From the NCBI GenBank assembly GCA_937950105.1, contig CALFEM010000047.1, positions 1-10,977 of the forward strand: a stretch of 10,977 nt of DNA, written 5' to 3'. Below the pieces are notes generated by a model. It did not search any database. It saw only the letters and a program-made list of their open reading frames with translations, and was not told the origin of the DNA. The position numbers and the translations under genes are program-made. Below are positions 9,128-10,977 of this stretch, piece after piece. The first letter of the stretch is position 1, and each line of letters starts with the position of its first letter. The DNA comes from an uncultured Alphaproteobacteria bacterium. Lineage in GTDB: Bacteria > Pseudomonadota > Alphaproteobacteria > Rhizobiales > Hyphomicrobiaceae.

Positions 9128-9988
9128 ATGCGCATGACAGCATCGGCGATGAGGCGGCTCGCGGCCGTGGCGTTGCTTGGCGCGATGGCCGGTCTGCAGG
9201 GTTGCGCCGGTTCGTCCAGTGACGTGACGGCGGCACTCAACCCCGATCCCCCGGCGAAAATGTACGAGACGGCGGACCGTCTGCTCAGCAAGGGCAAGTA
9301 CGAGGCCGCCGCCAAGAAATTCGAGGATCTCGACCGCGATCACCCGTACTCGCAGGAAGCGCGCCGCGCCATCGTGATGTCCGCCTATTCCTATTACAAG
9401 GCGGGCAAGCTGCCGGAGGCGATCGCTTCGGCCGAGCGCTACACGACCATGCATCCCGGCACCAAGGAAGCCGCGTTCGCGCACCACATCATCGCCTCCG
9501 CGTATTTCGACGAGATGGGCCAGCCGAACCGTGACCAGTCGTCGACCAAGAAGGCGCTGGCCGAGCTGAAGAAGCTCAAGACCCGCTATCCGGACAGCGA
9601 GTACGCGCACAAGGCGGACAACCGCATGCGCATCGCCGAGGATACGCTGGCGGCCTCCGAGATGGAGGTCGGCCGCTATTACCAGAAGGGCCACAACTAC
9701 GTGGCCGCCATCAACCGCTTCAAGACGGTGGCGAGCGAGTACCAGACGACCAACCACGTCGAAGAGGCGCTGGCGCGACTGGTGGAGTGCTATATGGCGC
9801 TCGGCATCAAGGAAGAGGCACAGACGGCTGCCGCGGTCTTGGGCCACAACTTCCCGAACTCGCGCTGGTACAAGGATTCCTACGCGCTGCTGCAGTCCGA
9901 CGGCCTCGCCCCCCGCGAGAACAGCGACTCGTGGCTGTCGAAGGCCTGGAAGGCCGTGCCGAAGCTGTCGCTCGGCGGCCCGACCTGA
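9128..9988 (+). CDS. bamD: Outer membrane assembly lipoprotein BamD
   Basis: BamD (ComL/YfiO) is the essential lipoprotein partner of BamA that helps fold outer-membrane beta-barrels from the periplasmic side. The 286-residue product begins with a lipoprotein signal ending in lipobox LQGC, Cys26. The mature part is made of TPR helices: ADRLLSKGKYEAAAKKFEDL, then YSYYKAGKLPEAIASAERY, then the strongly conserved ALAELKKLKTRYPDSEYA, EMEVGRYYQKGHNYVAAINR, TTNHVEEALARLVECYMALG and VLGHNFPNSRWYKDSYALL. The start is uncertain: ATG 9128 has G-rich GGTGGACGGG before it, while in-frame ATGs at 9134 and 9149 would also keep a usable signal. The order lpxC-bamD is common in alphaproteobacteria, where recN often follows; here it does not. 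Confidence 0.95.
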   Translation: MRMTASAMRRLAAVALLGAMAGLQGCAGSSSDVTAALNPDPPAKMYETADRLLSKGKYEAAAKKFEDLDRDHPYSQEARRAIVMSAYSYYKAGKLPEAIASAERYTTMHPGTKEAAFAHHIIASAYFDEMGQPNRDQSSTKKALAELKKLKTRYPDSEYAHKADNRMRIAEDTLAASEMEVGRYYQKGHNYVAAINRFKTVASEYQTTNHVEEALARLVECYMALGIKEEAQTAAAVLGHNFPNSRWYKDSYALLQSDGLAPRENSDSWLSKAWKAVPKLSLGGPT

Positions 9989-10239
9989 TCTTGTCTGCCG
10001 TTCAATGACGGCTTGACGAATTTCGCGCTGCAATATTCAGAAACTTTCCGCTCACCCCCGAAGGGAAGGGGCTTTCGACGGCGGGCGGCTGGTCCGGAGC
10101 GGGGCAAGTTTGTCTCTCGTGCCGTAGTCGTCGGCCCGGATAAGGCACTGTTTGGCACGTCGTTTCGTTGGGGTGGGGCCTGAGCGTGTGAACTGATGCA
10201 GCTCATGCATAACTGACTTGCGGGGCGGGTCGTTTACGG

Positions 10240-10253
10240 TTGCGCTGGCGCAA
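10240..10253. repeat. Palindromic operator-like site before the membrane gene
   Basis: TTGCGC and GCGCAA are exact reverse complements around a TG centre, 61 bases before ATG 10315. Position and symmetry fit a binding site for a dimeric regulator near a promoter, but no regulator is encoded in the window and the sequence could be chance in G+C-rich DNA. Confidence 0.4.
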
Positions 10254-10300
10254 TGACGCAGTGCACAAAATAACGGAAGTGATCGCCCCTGCCGACCAGC

Positions 10301-10306
10301 AAGGAG
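10301..10306 (+). promoter_or_regulatory. Ribosome binding site deciding the start at 10315
   Basis: AAGGAG, a near-perfect Shine-Dalgarno, lies 8 bases before ATG 10315. The frame is open upstream to 10240 with other possible starts, but this site makes 10315 the clear choice. Confidence 0.85.
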
Positions 10307-10314
10307 CCAAAGCC

Positions 10315-10839
10315 ATGGTTGCCGCCACCCAGCCTCAAGACAAGAGCCGTGAGAAGCCTCCGGCCGTGGACTGGAACCGCCTCGTCGACCAGCTTTTCCT
10401 CGTCTACGACAAGCGCCACGCCACGTTCCTAAACCGGCTGATCCAGTGGATCGCGGTGCCGCTGTCGGTGTGGGCGGGTATCGCCATGCTCGTCTCGCTG
10501 CCGGTTCCGGCGCTGTTCGAGACGCTCGGCATCGATTGGGCGGTGCTCGCCAGCATCTCCGGCGCGGTCGTCTATGCCCTACTGTCGCTGCGCGTCGGGC
10601 TGGCGCTGGCGGTCTTTGCGGCGGTCTGTATCGCCATCTCGTGGGCTTACCAGAGCTACGGCGCGCTGCCGCTGTGGCAGCCGGCGATCGCCATTTTCAC
10701 GCTGAGTTGGATCGCCGGCATGATCGGCGACCGCATCGAGGGCCGCCCGCGCCGCATGAGCGAGATCGCCATCGACCTGTTCATGGCGCCGGCTGCCTAC
10801 CTCCGCCACGTTCTCAACCTGCTGCGCATCGGTTACTGA
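10315..10839 (+). CDS. Multi-pass membrane protein resembling DUF962/Mpo1 family
   Basis: The 174-residue product has a polar N-terminus (1-28) followed by about four to five hydrophobic segments (41-61, 75-91, 93-110, 121-138, 152-170). Two blocks resemble the DUF962/Mpo1-like family: YDKRHATFLNRLIQWIAVPL (31-50), comparable to Y-x-x-x-H-x-x-x-x-N-x-x-I-H-x-x-x-VP, and SWIAGMIGDRIEGRPRRMSE (131-150), comparable to W-x-x-Q-FVGH-x-x-EKRRPAL. Yeast Mpo1 is an iron-dependent dioxygenase of fatty-acid alpha-oxidation. Here His35 may be kept, but the histidines of the IH and VGH positions read Gln44 and Asp139, so catalysis of that type is doubtful. The gene stands alone with its own ribosome site; the next start lies 46 bases after its stop. 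Family assignment is from memory of the motifs, and the function is not known. Confidence 0.7.
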   Translation: MVAATQPQDKSREKPPAVDWNRLVDQLFLVYDKRHATFLNRLIQWIAVPLSVWAGIAMLVSLPVPALFETLGIDWAVLASISGAVVYALLSLRVGLALAVFAAVCIAISWAYQSYGALPLWQPAIAIFTLSWIAGMIGDRIEGRPRRMSEIAIDLFMAPAAYLRHVLNLLRIGY

Positions 10840-10849
10840 GGGGCGAGCA

Positions 10850-10864
10850 CCGGATCCGATCCGG
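10850..10864. repeat. Perfect 15-base palindrome upstream of the last gene
   Basis: CCGGATC and GATCCGG are exact reverse complements around a single C, in the 46-base gap between the membrane gene and the next start at 10886. A one-base centre suits a DNA-binding dimer better than an RNA hairpin. It could equally be incidental. Confidence 0.45.
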
Positions 10865-10885
10865 AGGCCGCAACTCGGAGAGCGC

Positions 10886-10931
10886 ATGGCCGCGAAAGCC
10901 ACTCACGACATCGCCGTCGAGGACCTGACCG
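10886..10931 (+). CDS. First 15 codons of a gene, cut by adapter (possibly ligA)
   Basis: A good Shine-Dalgarno (GGAGAG, 10877-10882) precedes ATG 10886, which opens the frame MAAKATHDIAVEDLT before the genomic sequence stops. The frame then continues into adapter as EIGRAHV and a stop at 10952-10954; those residues are artificial. A short polar leader ending in VEDLT is compatible with the start of NAD-dependent DNA ligase LigA (alphaproteobacterial LigAs often begin with a leader before a x-x-LT-x-x-x-A-x-x-E-L segment), and ligA commonly lies downstream of lpxC-bamD(-recN) in this class. Fifteen residues cannot prove this. Confidence 0.5.
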
Positions 10932-10977
10932 AGATCGGAAGAGCACACGTCTGAACTCCAGTCACTTAGGCATCTCG
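10932..10977 (+). other. Illumina TruSeq adapter with index, sequencing artefact
   Basis: The sequence starts AGATCGGAAGAGC at 10932 and follows the TruSeq 3' adapter without a mismatch for 34 bases (to 10965). The 6-base index TTAGGC (TruSeq index 3) follows at 10966-10971, and ATCTCG (10972-10977) is the start of the adapter segment beyond the index. It is not genomic DNA and should be trimmed. Confidence 0.99.

Larger units (their letters stand above)
9989..10314. other. Intergenic region downstream of bamD (326 bases)
   Basis: No credible gene is seen. GCCGT (9997-10001) and ACGGC (10008-10012), with an extra G-U pair, form a hairpin 8 bases after the bamD stop; only two Ts follow, so it is a weak terminator candidate. 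ATGCA (10196-10200) and TGCAT (10206-10210) form a small dyad. TTGCGC-TG-GCGCAA (10240-10253) is a stronger one and is listed separately. The end holds the ribosome binding site of the next gene. Confidence 0.5.

Noticed and set aside
9007..9315. Minus-strand frame overlapping the bamD start
   Set aside because: Antisense to the BamD signal peptide and gap, without a ribosome site or recognisable domain.
10050..10080. CCCCC/GGGG segment as a terminator hairpin
   Set aside because: The arms pair only over four to five bases with bulges, and no T-run follows.

Overview
The window is a stretch of G+C-rich chromosome carrying the 3' half of a division and cell wall (dcw) cluster. Its gene order and proteins point to an alphaproteobacterium: murC-murB, ddlB-ftsQ-ftsA-ftsZ, then lpxC and bamD, with a long FtsZ linker typical of that class. 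Some details (long FtsZ linker, internal VEDFPVV and GLFERI peptides) resemble Hyphomicrobiales, but I cannot fix the order or genus from the sequence. All core genes look intact and functional. I see no mobile element, CRISPR array, tRNA or rRNA.

Layout. 1-264 is the C-terminal end of murC, overlapping murB (261-1241) by ATGA. From 1250 to 2209 the cluster is interrupted by two genes I cannot name: a small lipoprotein on the minus strand (1250-1594), convergent with murB, and a small multi-pass membrane protein on the plus strand (1772-2209), divergent from the lipoprotein. The cluster then resumes with ddlB (2314-3273), ftsQ (3291-4316) and ftsA (4313-5593, ATGA overlap with ftsQ). A 184-base gap precedes ftsZ (5778-7511), a 289-base gap with a dyad precedes lpxC (7801-8745), a 382-base gap precedes bamD (9128-9988), and a 326-base gap precedes a membrane protein resembling the DUF962/Mpo1 family (10315-10839). 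The first 15 codons of another gene start at 10886.

How the genes work together. MurB and MurC make and extend the UDP-MurNAc precursor, Ddl supplies D-Ala-D-Ala, and FtsQ, FtsA and FtsZ build the division ring that directs septal wall synthesis. LpxC commits carbon to lipid A, and BamD assembles outer-membrane proteins. The window therefore covers wall, septum and outer-membrane construction. The tight upstream overlaps and wide downstream gaps suggest that ftsZ, lpxC, bamD and the last membrane gene can each be transcribed separately.

Most important caution. The last 46 bases (10932-10977) are not genomic. They match the Illumina TruSeq adapter followed by its 6-base index TTAGGC, so the contig ends in untrimmed adapter and the last reading frame is closed artificially. 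The first ~45 bases also read poorly as MurC and may be unreliable. I found no convincing new biological system. The best leads are the two-gene insertion between murB and ddlB, an A+T-rich rare-codon island with a CtrA-like half-site in ddlB upstream of ftsQ, and the dyads in the gaps.
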